Source: a virus. From it: a stretch of 56,140 bases of DNA. The notes beneath the pieces were generated by a model. It was not told the origin of the DNA. It saw nothing but the letters and a program-made list of their open reading frames with translations, and did no database searches. Position 1 is the stretch's first letter; every line of letters starts with the position of its first letter. This document shows positions 1 through 7,834 of this stretch, piece after piece. The DNA is taken from the IMG/VR virus record IMGVR_UViG_3300012005_000007, positions 1 through 56,140 of that record. One strand, 5' to 3'. Both the position numbers and the translations under genes were made by a program.

Positions 1-261
1 CCAAAAGATAGATTACACAAAGAATTTTGGTGTGAAATACCTTTAGAGGAAACTGAATACTACTTACATTATGGTATAGAATATGAACTCTATATCTGTA
101 ATCTAAAAAATAATGAAGAAGTAGATATTTTAAGAAGTATAAGATTTCAGAAGAAAAAAGATAGTAAAACCCGTAGAAATATATCTTTTTATGGTTATAC
201 TTATAAATATTTTGATGAAACAGATGAAATTTATCTAGTTAAAACTGAAATTGAGATATGA
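1..261 (+). CDS. Unknown protein, C-terminal fragment
   Basis: Open from the first base of the window in frame 1 to a TGA at 259-261, giving the last 86 residues of a protein whose start lies outside. The fragment is rich in charged residues and Tyr (segments such as YGIEYELYICNLKN and FYGYTYKYFDETDEIY) and looks like a small soluble beta-rich domain. I recognise no motif. It overlaps the next gene by four bases (ATGA), which suggests translational coupling with the nucleotidyltransferase. Confidence 0.7.
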   Translation, partial: PKDRLHKEFWCEIPLEETEYYLHYGIEYELYICNLKNNEEVDILRSIRFQKKKDSKTRRNISFYGYTYKYFDETDEIYLVKTEIEI

Positions 262-1049
262 ACCTACACATAAATAAAGAGGAATTTGACTTCCTAATGT
301 CGGCTCCAAAGTTTGGAATTTTTGAGGTAGGGAGTAAACTGTACGGTTTAAATGATGCAGAAAGTGATACTGATTACCTGATAATACTTTATCCATTAAA
401 ATCTAATTGTTTCTCAAACCACCATAAATTTCAATATAAAGACATAGAGAACAATATTGATTACAACTTTACTGACTTAACTAATTTTGTCTCAAATATA
501 GTTAAAGGAGATGATTTAACTGGTTTTGAACTCATCCATTCTCATGAATTTCAATTGTCTACACTTGGTTGGTTATCAGATTTTAGATATGAGTTCTATA
601 CTTATAACATCATAAAAGCATATCTTGGAGTAGTTGATAGAGATATCCGCCACTTTTCAAAAAGAGTAGGGAGAGATATAGTTTCTGGAATGTTACATAT
701 AACTCGAGGATATGAGTTTGCAAAAACTCTACTTAAGGGTCATGAATTAAAGTTAGTAGACCAGGAGCTAATTAAATACAAAAAAATATTAACTGAAGCT
801 GATAATTTTAGAAACAGTTTTATACAAAATCTACCAACAAAAAGAGAAGAGGTAAAAGAATTTAGAAATAAAGTCTTTAACAAAAAATTTGAACAAGGAA
901 AATTAGTAAGATATCTTAAACCTGAAGTTCAAAAAGAAATACAAAAAATGGTAAATTGGCAATCATTTGAATATATAGATTTACCAGATTCTTTATTGAT
1001 GAAAATTTATAACTCAAATGAACAAATAGAAATTAAATATGATGTATGA
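258..1049 (+). CDS. RlaP-like nucleotidyltransferase (RNA-repair type)
   Basis: 263 residues. The N-terminus carries the polymerase-beta nucleotidyltransferase signature: G25-S26 followed by LYG, then S36-D37-T38-D39-Y, the GS...DxD metal and nucleotide site. The spacing and the LYGL...SDTDY string resemble the RlaP family (predicted nucleotidyltransferases linked to RNA repair). The remainder is helical and Lys-rich. It lies two genes upstream of a PseT-type polynucleotide kinase/phosphatase, with an HNH gene between, which fits an RNA end-repair role. The substrate is not evident. It begins in a four-base overlap with the preceding gene. A general minimal nucleotidyltransferase with another target is the main alternative. 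Confidence 0.7.
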   Translation: MNLHINKEEFDFLMSAPKFGIFEVGSKLYGLNDAESDTDYLIILYPLKSNCFSNHHKFQYKDIENNIDYNFTDLTNFVSNIVKGDDLTGFELIHSHEFQLSTLGWLSDFRYEFYTYNIIKAYLGVVDRDIRHFSKRVGRDIVSGMLHITRGYEFAKTLLKGHELKLVDQELIKYKKILTEADNFRNSFIQNLPTKREEVKEFRNKVFNKKFEQGKLVRYLKPEVQKEIQKMVNWQSFEYIDLPDSLLMKIYNSNEQIEIKYDV

Positions 1050-1100
1050 AAGATGAGTGGTAAATAGTGAGTAGTTTTATTTAAGAAAGTTTAATTTAAT

Positions 1101-1126
1101 ATCTTTAGTATTAAAATACCAAAGAT
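1101..1126 (+). promoter_or_regulatory. Hairpin covering the HNH gene start codon
   Basis: ATCTTTAGTATT (1101-1112) can pair with AATACCAAAGAT (1115-1126) at 11 of 12 positions. The tight apical turn means the top pair or two must open. The A and T of the ATG at 1125 lie in the distal arm, so the start would be occluded in the folded transcript. T4 homing endonuclease genes are known to use hairpins that hide their ribosome binding sites in read-through transcripts, and the same logic is inferred here. Confidence 0.5.
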
Positions 1127-1904
1127 GTTAGAAAAGAAATATAAAAGGAACTGTCCTAAATGTCAAAGAGAAGTATACCATACTGATAAATATAATAGAA
1201 ATTCAGCAGAAAGAAAAGGTAATTTATGTAAAACTTGTATTTCAGATACTTTAAGGTCTCCAACTTCAGACTTAAAAAGGAAGTGTCCTAGATGTAAAAA
1301 AGAGTTAAAATATACCTCTACAGGAAACTGTAGAGATGCTGAAAAGAAGGGGACTTGTTGTAAAAAATGTTTAAGTAATAGTGGTGAGGAATTTAAACAA
1401 AATTGTAGAACTTGTAACAGTATTATAATTTATAAAAGAGAATCAGATTATAAAAAAACATTAAAAAAGAAACCTAACTGTAATAAATGTAACACTAGGA
1501 TTTGGGCAGAAAATAACATTGAAAAATGTCGGGTAAGTTCAAAAAAATGGAGTAAAGAAAAAGAATCTGAATATGTTAAAAATAAAAAAAATACGGATTC
1601 TAGTTATAAAATCCTGTGTAATCTAAGAAGTAGGGTTTCAGGATTAATTAAAGAAAATACTAAAACTGGTAGTACTATTGATTTACTTGGTTGTAGTATA
1701 GAGGATTTTAAAAACTATTTAAGTAATAAATTTGATGAAAAAATGAGTTGGGATAATTATACAATTTATTGGGAAATTGACCATATAAAACCTTGTGCTT
1801 GGTTTGATTTTTCTTTAGAAGAACATCAAAAAGAGTGTTTTCATTATTCTAATATGAGACCTCTTGATATAAAAACAAATAGAGGAAGAGGAGTTAAAAA
1901 ATGA
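1125..1904 (+). CDS. HNH homing endonuclease with zinc-finger repeats
   Basis: 259 residues. Three N-terminal modules of the form CPxCxxE...CKxC (about residues 10-38, 54-83 and 94-122) look like tandem zinc-binding DNA-recognition units. The C-terminal nuclease has D219-H220 in WEIDHIKP and N243 in HYSNMRPLD, the usual HNH catalytic set. It is very Lys-rich. It sits between the nucleotidyltransferase and the kinase/phosphatase genes and overlaps the latter by four bases (ATGA), as expected of a free-standing homing gene in an operon. The start is fixed by the ATG at 1125, inside a hairpin. Confidence 0.85.
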   Translation: MLEKKYKRNCPKCQREVYHTDKYNRNSAERKGNLCKTCISDTLRSPTSDLKRKCPRCKKELKYTSTGNCRDAEKKGTCCKKCLSNSGEEFKQNCRTCNSIIIYKRESDYKKTLKKKPNCNKCNTRIWAENNIEKCRVSSKKWSKEKESEYVKNKKNTDSSYKILCNLRSRVSGLIKENTKTGSTIDLLGCSIEDFKNYLSNKFDEKMSWDNYTIYWEIDHIKPCAWFDFSLEEHQKECFHYSNMRPLDIKTNRGRGVKK

Positions 1905-2785
1905 AGACAATTTTTACAAGAGGACTACCCGGCGCTGGAAAAAGTTTCTGGGCAAAAGAATTCGTAACTAAAAATCAATCAAACTGGGTTCTCGTGAATA
2001 GGGACAGCTTAAGACACATGAGGGGAACTTACTGGGTACCAAAACAAGAAGAACTAATAACTCAATGGGAGAGGTCAACTACACTAATTGCACTTCAAAA
2101 CGGTTTTAATGTTATTATTGATGCAACAAATTTAAACCCCGATTATATTAAGTCTTTTAAACAATTTTTAAAAGAAAACGTAGTTGGAGAAATTATCTTT
2201 GAAACCAAAGATTTTACTCATATTTCAATAGATGAGTGTATAGAGAATGATTTAAAACGACCAAATTCGGTTGGTGAGAAGGTAATACGGGATATGTATA
2301 ATAAATACCTTGCACCGCCTAAAACTGAATTGGTACAAGATGAAAATCTACCAAAGTGCATAATCGCAGACCTTGACGGAACTTTGACCGATAAGAATAA
2401 TAGATCTCCTTTTGATTGGAAAAAAGTTGGAGAAGATACTCCTCGTAAAAATATTATTTCAATAACTCAAACTTTATACCAAAATTATGAAATTATTTTT
2501 ATGAGTGGACGAGATGAATGTTGTTATGAAGAAACTTATAACTGGTTATGTGAACATTTTTTTGGAAGATCAGTTGAAGAAATAAAAAATGGAGAGTATT
2601 TAAAACTTTACATGAGACCAAAAGATGATATGCGTAAAGACGTAATTGTCAAAAAAGAACTGTATGAAAAGTATGTAGAGGGGAAGTATTATGTAGTAGG
2701 AGTTCTAGATGATAGAAATCAAACCATAGACGGATGGCGTGAAATAGGACTAGATGCGTTACAAGTCGCCCCTGGAAATTTTTAG
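1901..2785 (+). CDS. pseT: Polynucleotide 5'-kinase / 3'-phosphatase (T4 PseT type)
   Basis: 294 residues against 301 in T4. The N-terminal kinase has the P-loop GLPGAGKS (residues 8-15) and D35/R38 in NRDSLR, matching T4 K15, S16, D35 and R38 almost position for position. The C-terminal HAD phosphatase has D157-x-D159 in ADLDGTLTD (T4 D165/D167) and a late VLDDR acid motif. The enzyme phosphorylates 5'-OH and removes 3'-phosphate from nicked nucleic acid; in T4 it repairs tRNA cut by host anticodon nuclease. No RNA ligase is visible in this window, so a partner would lie elsewhere. It starts in an ATGA overlap with the HNH gene. Confidence 0.92.
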   Translation: MKTIFTRGLPGAGKSFWAKEFVTKNQSNWVLVNRDSLRHMRGTYWVPKQEELITQWERSTTLIALQNGFNVIIDATNLNPDYIKSFKQFLKENVVGEIIFETKDFTHISIDECIENDLKRPNSVGEKVIRDMYNKYLAPPKTELVQDENLPKCIIADLDGTLTDKNNRSPFDWKKVGEDTPRKNIISITQTLYQNYEIIFMSGRDECCYEETYNWLCEHFFGRSVEEIKNGEYLKLYMRPKDDMRKDVIVKKELYEKYVEGKYYVVGVLDDRNQTIDGWREIGLDALQVAPGNF

Positions 2786-2811
2786 TAAAATTTAAAAATA
2801 ATATATAAAAA

Positions 2812-3231
2812 ATGGAAAATCAAGAAGAAGAGTATCTATCAATCAGATACAACAGTTTAAAACTATTAACAGCGTACAATGAGGACATTAAGTCAAAACG
2901 AGCAAAGAAACCAGACATCATTAGAATACTTGTTTTTCAAGTTGATGAGGAGTTTGTTATTCATGTACCGGAGTACGCTTTTTTAGACTACCAAGGCAAA
3001 GTTTTTGAAAGTAAGGTAAACTACAATCATTTTTCTGAAGGTTGGTATGCAGGTATTGATTGGTTAACTTTATCAAAAGAGGAAGAGGAATATTCTGACT
3101 CAGGTACCTGGGAATTATCAGTAGGGTTTGATGGAGAAAGTGAGAATGAGGATGATTGGAAATATATTAAGAAAACAGTTCCTTGTTATTTTGTTTATAC
3201 AATGGAAGAAGTTGGATTTGAACATGGTTGA
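2812..3231 (+). CDS. Hypothetical acidic protein
   Basis: 139 residues, strongly acidic (DEEF, KEEEEY and ESENEDDW runs) with several aromatic residues. There is no signal peptide, membrane segment or motif I can name. It starts at the ATG after an A-rich leader, 26 bases after the kinase/phosphatase, so it is probably in the same transcription unit, which ends at the terminator at 3388. Function unknown. Confidence 0.6.
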   Translation: MENQEEEYLSIRYNSLKLLTAYNEDIKSKRAKKPDIIRILVFQVDEEFVIHVPEYAFLDYQGKVFESKVNYNHFSEGWYAGIDWLTLSKEEEEYSDSGTWELSVGFDGESENEDDWKYIKKTVPCYFVYTMEEVGFEHG

Positions 3232-3287
3232 AAAATAGTTTGTAATACCATTTCCTTTAATTACATTCAGTAACCAATTATAAGAAA

Positions 3288-3380
3288 ATGTTTTTAGAAG
3301 TAGTTTGTATTATCTTAGTAGTAGTCAATTCGGCTTATTTAGGTTGTAAATACCTACAATACCGGTCAAAAAGAGTTTAG
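3288..3380 (+). CDS. 30-residue single-pass membrane peptide
   Basis: ATG at 3288 after TAAGAAA, stop TAG at 3378-3380. The product is one hydrophobic helix of about 18 residues (LEVVCIILVVVNSAYLG) followed by a basic tail ending QYRSKRV. It is the last gene before the terminator at 3388. A membrane segment plus a positive tail is typical of small phage membrane proteins, but no function can be assigned, and a spurious ORF cannot be excluded at this length. Confidence 0.4.
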   Translation: MFLEVVCIILVVVNSAYLGCKYLQYRSKRV

Positions 3381-3387
3381 AGTATAA

Positions 3388-3418
3388 GGTGAGATTATTA
3401 TTTTCTCACCTTTTTTTT
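3388..3418 (+). terminator. Rho-independent terminator
   Basis: Stem GGTGAGA (3388-3394) / TCTCACC (3404-3410) with a 9-base loop, followed by eight Ts. It closes the left-end operon just before the repeated promoter at 3426. Confidence 0.85.
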
Positions 3419-3425
3419 GAAATTA

Positions 3426-3471
3426 TTTTCAAATAAATTTTAAAAGCTCAGATATTATATTTATATTTACA
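3426..3471 (+). promoter_or_regulatory. Repeated promoter, copy 1
   Basis: A 25-base block at 3426-3450 (begins TTTTCAAATAAA, ends AAAAGCTCA), an 11-base spacer, then TATATTTAC at 3462-3470. Identical blocks with identical spacing occur at 26649 and 45636. The distal box matches the Bacteroidota -7 element (TAnnTTTG-like). It lies between a terminator and the ATG at 3491. The other two copies also head short runs of small accessory genes. Confidence 0.8.
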
Positions 3472-3490
3472 TCAACAAAAAAGAAAGAAA

Positions 3491-3712
3491 ATGATAACTC
3501 AAAAGAAAACCAAAAAACAAGGTACTATTGAAATTGACCTTACTGGTCCCGAAGGTAATGTATTTTACCTTATTGGTTGTGTAAGAAAATATGCAAAACA
3601 ACTAGACCTTGACCCGGTAAAAATCCAATCAGAAATGATGTCATCTGACTACGAAAATGCAGTTAATACATTTGACAGTTATTTTGGTGATTATGTAACC
3701 CTTTTAAGGTAA
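3491..3712 (+). CDS. Small conserved phage-type protein, unknown
   Basis: 73 residues, soluble, with a compact pattern: GTIEIDLTGPEGN, then a helix with YLIGCVRKYAKQL, and FDSYFGDYVTL at the C-terminus. I have the impression that this layout occurs in small hypothetical proteins of several phages, but I can name no function. It is the first gene behind promoter copy 1 and probably co-transcribed with the next four genes, with short gaps throughout. Confidence 0.7.
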   Translation: MITQKKTKKQGTIEIDLTGPEGNVFYLIGCVRKYAKQLDLDPVKIQSEMMSSDYENAVNTFDSYFGDYVTLLR

Positions 3713-3716
3713 AATC

Positions 3717-4244
3717 ATGAAAACTCTATTAATGGAAAACGATGGTATACCAACTCAAAAAACACTTGAGTTTGTACAATCAATTGACCTAGAATTTAAA
3801 GAATATAATACAGGTGTACGTGAATATATGCACAGTGACGAACTTTTTATATTCGGAGAACTAATACAACCAAATCTTGAAAATTTAGTAACTTCATCTG
3901 CATTTGAAAGAAATATGCCACCTGATGCTTATGAGGTTTTTGGTAAAGAATATGACTTTAATAGTTCTAAGTGTAGATTTAAACAAATTGAGTTCTATAC
4001 ATACCTTATTAGAAATGCAGTAAATTTTAGACAAAGATATAATTTACCAGTTTTAAATATTCATATTAACTACCTTTACCCTGATTTTTTATCTGATTTG
4101 AAGGAAGAAATTTTAGGAAAAGATACAACTCTATATTTAAAACTAATGTTACGCCAATGTGAAGGAGCTGTAAAAGTTTATGTATATAACGAATACAAGT
4201 TACAAACAATTTTATTAACAGAAGAAGATTTAAAATTAAATTGA
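3717..4244 (+). CDS. Hypothetical protein
   Basis: 175 residues, mixed alpha/beta, with no membrane segment or recognisable motif. It starts four bases after the previous gene and ends one base before the methyltransferase gene, so it belongs to the accessory operon started at 3426. It contains many Tyr and Leu residues, and a central stretch (QRYNLPVLNIHINYLYPDF) looks like buried strands. Confidence 0.6.
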   Translation: MKTLLMENDGIPTQKTLEFVQSIDLEFKEYNTGVREYMHSDELFIFGELIQPNLENLVTSSAFERNMPPDAYEVFGKEYDFNSSKCRFKQIEFYTYLIRNAVNFRQRYNLPVLNIHINYLYPDFLSDLKEEILGKDTTLYLKLMLRQCEGAVKVYVYNEYKLQTILLTEEDLKLN

Positions 4245-4245
4245 T

Positions 4246-5157
4246 ATGCTTTTAAAATCATTGATGTATTATGAAGAGGATGAAATGCCTGTTTCAGAAT
4301 TTAAAGTTGGAGATAAAGTCACCAATGAATATGGTGAAGAATTGACTGTCTCAAGAGTAACTTTTCAAATGTTAACACGGGTATATATGTACCAATTTGA
4401 AGGCCAAGGTTTTGCCTGTTCTGCACTTGGTATGAGAAAAGTTGGAGATGACCATGTTTATAAAATTGGTGAAATAGTACAACTAAACCGTTCCGCTGAT
4501 AATATACTTGATGAAATGTTACAGTCACAGGGTAAATTAAATGGGACCCGTGATTTTATGGGTAAGGACTACGCTCTTGAATTTTTCCAACCTGATAATA
4601 CTTATGTTGAGTGGATCCGTGACTATGCAAACGGACGGGTTATAATTGATGTAGGTACAGGCTCAGGTAGACTTACCCACTATTTACAGTCAGCAGGTGC
4701 AAGGGTTATAGGTATAGAACCATTTTTTGACATGGATAAATTGAGTGAATATAACAGATGGGCAATTATGAATGAGAGACCAATGGTACAAATATTGGGT
4801 AAAAAAATTGAGGACTGTGGTTCACTAATAAAAGGACAGGGTAATAAAATACTTATTCTTTTCGCCCGTCCTTGTCATTCAGATTTTGTTACTAATACAC
4901 TTAATATGAAGGATTCTGAAACTGAAGTTTTATATATAACTAAACCTGATGTAGTAGCTAATTATTTAGATCTTGGTGGTTATGATGACCAAAAAGTTTT
5001 AATACCCCATAAAGGTTTTTCAGTTGAATCCGAGGTAGTTTATTCAGTTAAAAATAATACTAAAGTTGAGAGTAAATTCAATAAAACTGAAAGGCAACAA
5101 ATAATAGAAAAGGCAGTTAAACTTTCAGAAGAAATACTTAAAAGAGAAGGGAAATGA
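4246..5157 (+). CDS. SAM-dependent class I methyltransferase
   Basis: 303 residues. Motif I is IIDVGTGSGRL with D135, G137 and G139, followed by the acidic ribose-binding end of strand 2 in VIGIEP, so a Rossmann-type SAM fold is likely. The first 90 residues (FKVGDKVTNEYGEELTVSR and VYKIGEIVQLNRS) look like a small beta-barrel binding domain. The expected motif IV of DNA amino-methyltransferases (DPPY) is not seen; LILFARPCHSD stands near that place. The target could be nucleic acid, protein or a small molecule. The gene overlaps the next one by ATGA. Confidence 0.7.
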   Translation: MLLKSLMYYEEDEMPVSEFKVGDKVTNEYGEELTVSRVTFQMLTRVYMYQFEGQGFACSALGMRKVGDDHVYKIGEIVQLNRSADNILDEMLQSQGKLNGTRDFMGKDYALEFFQPDNTYVEWIRDYANGRVIIDVGTGSGRLTHYLQSAGARVIGIEPFFDMDKLSEYNRWAIMNERPMVQILGKKIEDCGSLIKGQGNKILILFARPCHSDFVTNTLNMKDSETEVLYITKPDVVANYLDLGGYDDQKVLIPHKGFSVESEVVYSVKNNTKVESKFNKTERQQIIEKAVKLSEEILKREGK

Positions 5158-5726
5158 AATATAAAGCGATAATAATAGAAAATGAAAGAGACATAGTCGG
5201 TTCATTAAAGGGGTTTTTAAAAGATAATCCTGATCTTTTTTCTGAAACTACATTAGTTTCTCAAGCAAGACACCGTCCTGAGGCAGTTGGAGAAAAACTG
5301 AAAGAAGGGTATAATGCAATAATTGTGTCTTCAACTTTTATTTATAAAGACCAATTAGAAGATAATGTGAAACTGTTTTCTGATCTCAACTTAACATTTT
5401 TTGTAGAACACGCTGTCACTTCGCTAAATGAGTTAATTAGTACCTTTATCGGATTACCTAAACATAGAGATAATTTCAAAGATTATAATACTTTCATTAC
5501 TACTATAATTGAATGGGTTAAAAAGGATTGTGTTTATACTATTACACAAGATTTAACTAAACCTAGTAAAATTTTTGATGAGTACCACGGCTGGTCTACT
5601 TATGAAAGTCAGTGGAGGCAAAAATGGGAATATAAATTAGTTAAGTATTCTTTAAAATATAATATCTTCTATGATGAAGATGAAGAAGATTGTTTATTTC
5701 ACTTAAAATATACACACAAACAATAA
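5154..5726 (+). CDS. Receiver-like protein of unknown function
   Basis: 190 residues. The first 105 residues read like a response-regulator receiver fold: strand KAIIIENE with acidic residues, helix, NAIIVSS strand, then FFVEHAVTSLNELI as last strand and helix. The phospho-acceptor Asp expected after NAIIV is replaced by Ser, so if the fold is right it is a pseudo-receiver. The C-terminal 80 residues are unlike an output domain I know. It starts in an ATGA overlap with the methyltransferase, suggesting linked expression. The fold call is weak. Confidence 0.45.
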   Translation: MKYKAIIIENERDIVGSLKGFLKDNPDLFSETTLVSQARHRPEAVGEKLKEGYNAIIVSSTFIYKDQLEDNVKLFSDLNLTFFVEHAVTSLNELISTFIGLPKHRDNFKDYNTFITTIIEWVKKDCVYTITQDLTKPSKIFDEYHGWSTYESQWRQKWEYKLVKYSLKYNIFYDEDEEDCLFHLKYTHKQ

Positions 5727-5728
5727 TT

Positions 5729-6106
5729 ATGAGACCAATAGTAATACAATTAAGTTCAGAAGAACTACAAAAAACAAAAGAATTAATTGCAAAATTTATG
5801 TGTACCAATACTTATACTGATAACGGTATGTTAGTTTTTAAATTTGAGACTCACCCTTGGTTTTATATTGAAAATGAAGCTTCTATTTCATCTGAAGATT
5901 TATTTTATGATACCCGTTGGGACTGGTTAATTCCGGTTTGTAAAAAATGTTTTGATATTATTCAAACTCAAGAACGACCTACTCAGAACCACTGTAATGA
6001 TTTGGATTGGTTGGAATCAGAAATTTCAATAGCTATGCGTGAATATGATTTTAAACTGGTGTATCAGGAGGTAGTGAAGTTTATTGAAGCTTACAATCAA
6101 AAGTAA
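5729..6106 (+). CDS. Hypothetical protein
   Basis: 125 residues starting at the ATG after CAATAATT; a longer in-frame reading from 5690 would run into the preceding gene and is less likely. It is soluble and acidic, with Trp/Tyr-rich middle strands (HPWFYIENEAS, DTRWDWLIPVC) and no recognised motif. It is the last gene of the accessory operon and lies directly upstream of the 3' side of the TnpB element. Confidence 0.6.
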   Translation: MRPIVIQLSSEELQKTKELIAKFMCTNTYTDNGMLVFKFETHPWFYIENEASISSEDLFYDTRWDWLIPVCKKCFDIIQTQERPTQNHCNDLDWLESEISIAMREYDFKLVYQEVVKFIEAYNQK

Positions 6107-6264
6107 TCAGGTTTCACACGTTTAAACTGTCAGTAGGTTTATTTATTTAAGTACTCTTACCGTTTTTTCATTTTCTGATGTCTTATTACCTTTTTCTCTC
6201 AAACTGCCTTTAGAATTGAGATATAAGATTTTAATATTTTTTTAAAAACTTACTGTACATGAAC
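6107..6264 (-). other. Candidate right end / omega-RNA region of the TnpB element
   Basis: 158 non-coding bases downstream of the tnpB stop codon (tnpB is on the minus strand). In IS200/IS605 elements the right end overlapping and following tnpB encodes the guide (omega) RNA, and the guide is the flanking DNA beyond the element. The stretch contains a short inverted repeat, AAAC/GTTT with TGTCAGTAG between (6124-6140), and runs up to the stop of the neighbouring gene. The exact boundary could not be fixed by eye. Confidence 0.35.
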
Positions 6265-7440
6265 TTAAAGTTCTACTAACTTCTCAGAAACTACCTTTGT
6301 ATTACTACTTTTCGTTTCTCCATTAGTGTTTTCGGATGTACCTTCCGAATATTGTCTTACCCCTTCACTAAGTATATTTTTTGCAGCATTTATATCTCTA
6401 TCAAGAATATGACCATTTTTACAAGTCCAAGTTCTTTCTGAAAGATTTAGATTTTTATGAATATATCCACATTCATTACAAGTTTTTGATGATGGGTAGA
6501 ACCTATCAACTTTAACAAGAATACGGTTATTCCAATCTGCCTTATAAGTAAGTTGTCTAATAAATTCATACCAACTAACATCTTGTATATGTTTAGAAAG
6601 ACTTCTCATCTTCATCATTCCATTAACATTCAGATCTTCAACTGCAATAAATTGGTTTTCTTTAATGAGTTGAGTAGTTACTTTATGGATGTTATCTAAT
6701 CTTGTGTTTACTATTTTTTCATGAATTTTTGCAACTTTAATTTTTTGTTTATTATAACGATTACTTCCTTTAATTTTTTTAGATAAATGTTGTTGAGACC
6801 TTTTTAACTTTTTAGAATATTTTTTAGTAGTTCTAATATTTTCAAACTCATCCTCATCTGAGGTCTTGACAAAGGTTTTGATACCTAAGTCAAGACCTAT
6901 AGTTTTATTAGTTGAAGGTAAAATTTCATGTTCAACTAAACAATTTAAAGAAACAAAATATTTACCTGTTGAAGTTTTAGTTATAGTACAAAACCTTATT
7001 TTACCTTCAATTCCCCTATGGAGGTTAATTTTTATGCCTTCTTTGAATTTATGGATCTTAAGTTTATTACTAATAATTTTAGTATCTTGAAGTATAGTAA
7101 AAGAGTTTTTACCAAATTTAGATTTAAAATTAGGAAATTTTGTTTTCTTTTTAAAAAAACTATTAAACGCTAAGTCTAGATTATTTAAAGAAAACTGAAG
7201 AGATTGAGAACTAACTTCTCTTAACCATTTGAATTCTTCTTGTTTTTTTAATTGTGTAAGTTTTAAACAATCTTTATTACAATTAGATTGTTCTTTATTT
7301 TTTAGATAATTTTGGTTTCTTTCATCTAAAAAATGATTATATACAAACCTATTACACCCAAAATGTTTTTCAAGAAGAATTTCTTGGAACTCAGTTGGGT
7401 AAAGTCTAAACTTATATGCTTTATGAACTTGTTTTTTCAT
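6265..7440 (-). CDS. tnpB: TnpB RNA-guided nuclease (IS200/IS605 OrfB, IS1341-like)
   Basis: 391 residues, the only clear minus-strand gene. The start (KAYKFRLYPTEFQ) is the standard OrfB N-terminus. RuvC-like acids: D184 in IGLDLGIKTF, E268 in FIAVEDLNVNGM, and D347/D349 in LDRDINAAKNI. The zinc site has C321 and C324 (CNEC) and C340, but the usual fourth Cys is missing (TCKNGHILDRD), leaving N342 or H344 as a possible ligand. No TnpA is found nearby, so it is either a solitary TnpB or an element moved in trans. All catalytic residues are present, so the protein may be active. Confidence 0.9.
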   Translation of the reverse strand: MKKQVHKAYKFRLYPTEFQEILLEKHFGCNRFVYNHFLDERNQNYLKNKEQSNCNKDCLKLTQLKKQEEFKWLREVSSQSLQFSLNNLDLAFNSFFKKKTKFPNFKSKFGKNSFTILQDTKIISNKLKIHKFKEGIKINLHRGIEGKIRFCTITKTSTGKYFVSLNCLVEHEILPSTNKTIGLDLGIKTFVKTSDEDEFENIRTTKKYSKKLKRSQQHLSKKIKGSNRYNKQKIKVAKIHEKIVNTRLDNIHKVTTQLIKENQFIAVEDLNVNGMMKMRSLSKHIQDVSWYEFIRQLTYKADWNNRILVKVDRFYPSSKTCNECGYIHKNLNLSERTWTCKNGHILDRDINAAKNILSEGVRQYSEGTSENTNGETKSSNTKVVSEKLVEL

Positions 7441-7834
7441 TTAAGTTCTAAATCTATAAAAAGTTAGATAAAAATCCAAGACTACCTAACTTTTATTTTT
7501 AATCTTTTTCTTTTCTTACTTTTCTTTTTCTTATACTCTTACATGCGTACATACACACATACACGTTAAAATGTAGAGGTTAACCCTCTCTTATCTTTTA
7601 AAGTTTATTCTTTTTGTTAAGTTTTTATTATTATTTTTTTATTATTTAAAAGAGCTTTTTGAAGAAAAGCTAAACGAGGGTACCGAAGTTTCTCTTATAC
7701 CTTCAATTATATTAACAACCAAATATATACGTGTACGTGCGAAGATACTATAAAAAATGAGAAAAAAGAAAAAGAATTAAAATAAATCTGAAAACTTTTT
7801 CTTTTCCAAACTTTCCAGTTCATAATTTTACATC
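7441..7834. other. 394 bp non-coding region between tnpB and the portal block
   Basis: No credible gene. It is pyrimidine-rich on the + strand with runs of T. Structures seen: AAAAGTTAG (7459-7467) paired with CTAACTTTT (7486-7494), near the tnpB start and possibly part of the left end of the element; and a perfect 7-bp hairpin AGCTTTT (7653-7659) / AAAAGCT (7665-7671). Alternating purine/pyrimidine patches occur near 7543-7566 and 7722-7740. It probably also holds the promoter for the genes starting at 7835. Confidence 0.5.

Noticed and set aside
6866-7090. Plus-strand frame opposite tnpB
   Set aside because: Lies wholly inside tnpB, hydrophobic by codon shadow, no initiation signal.
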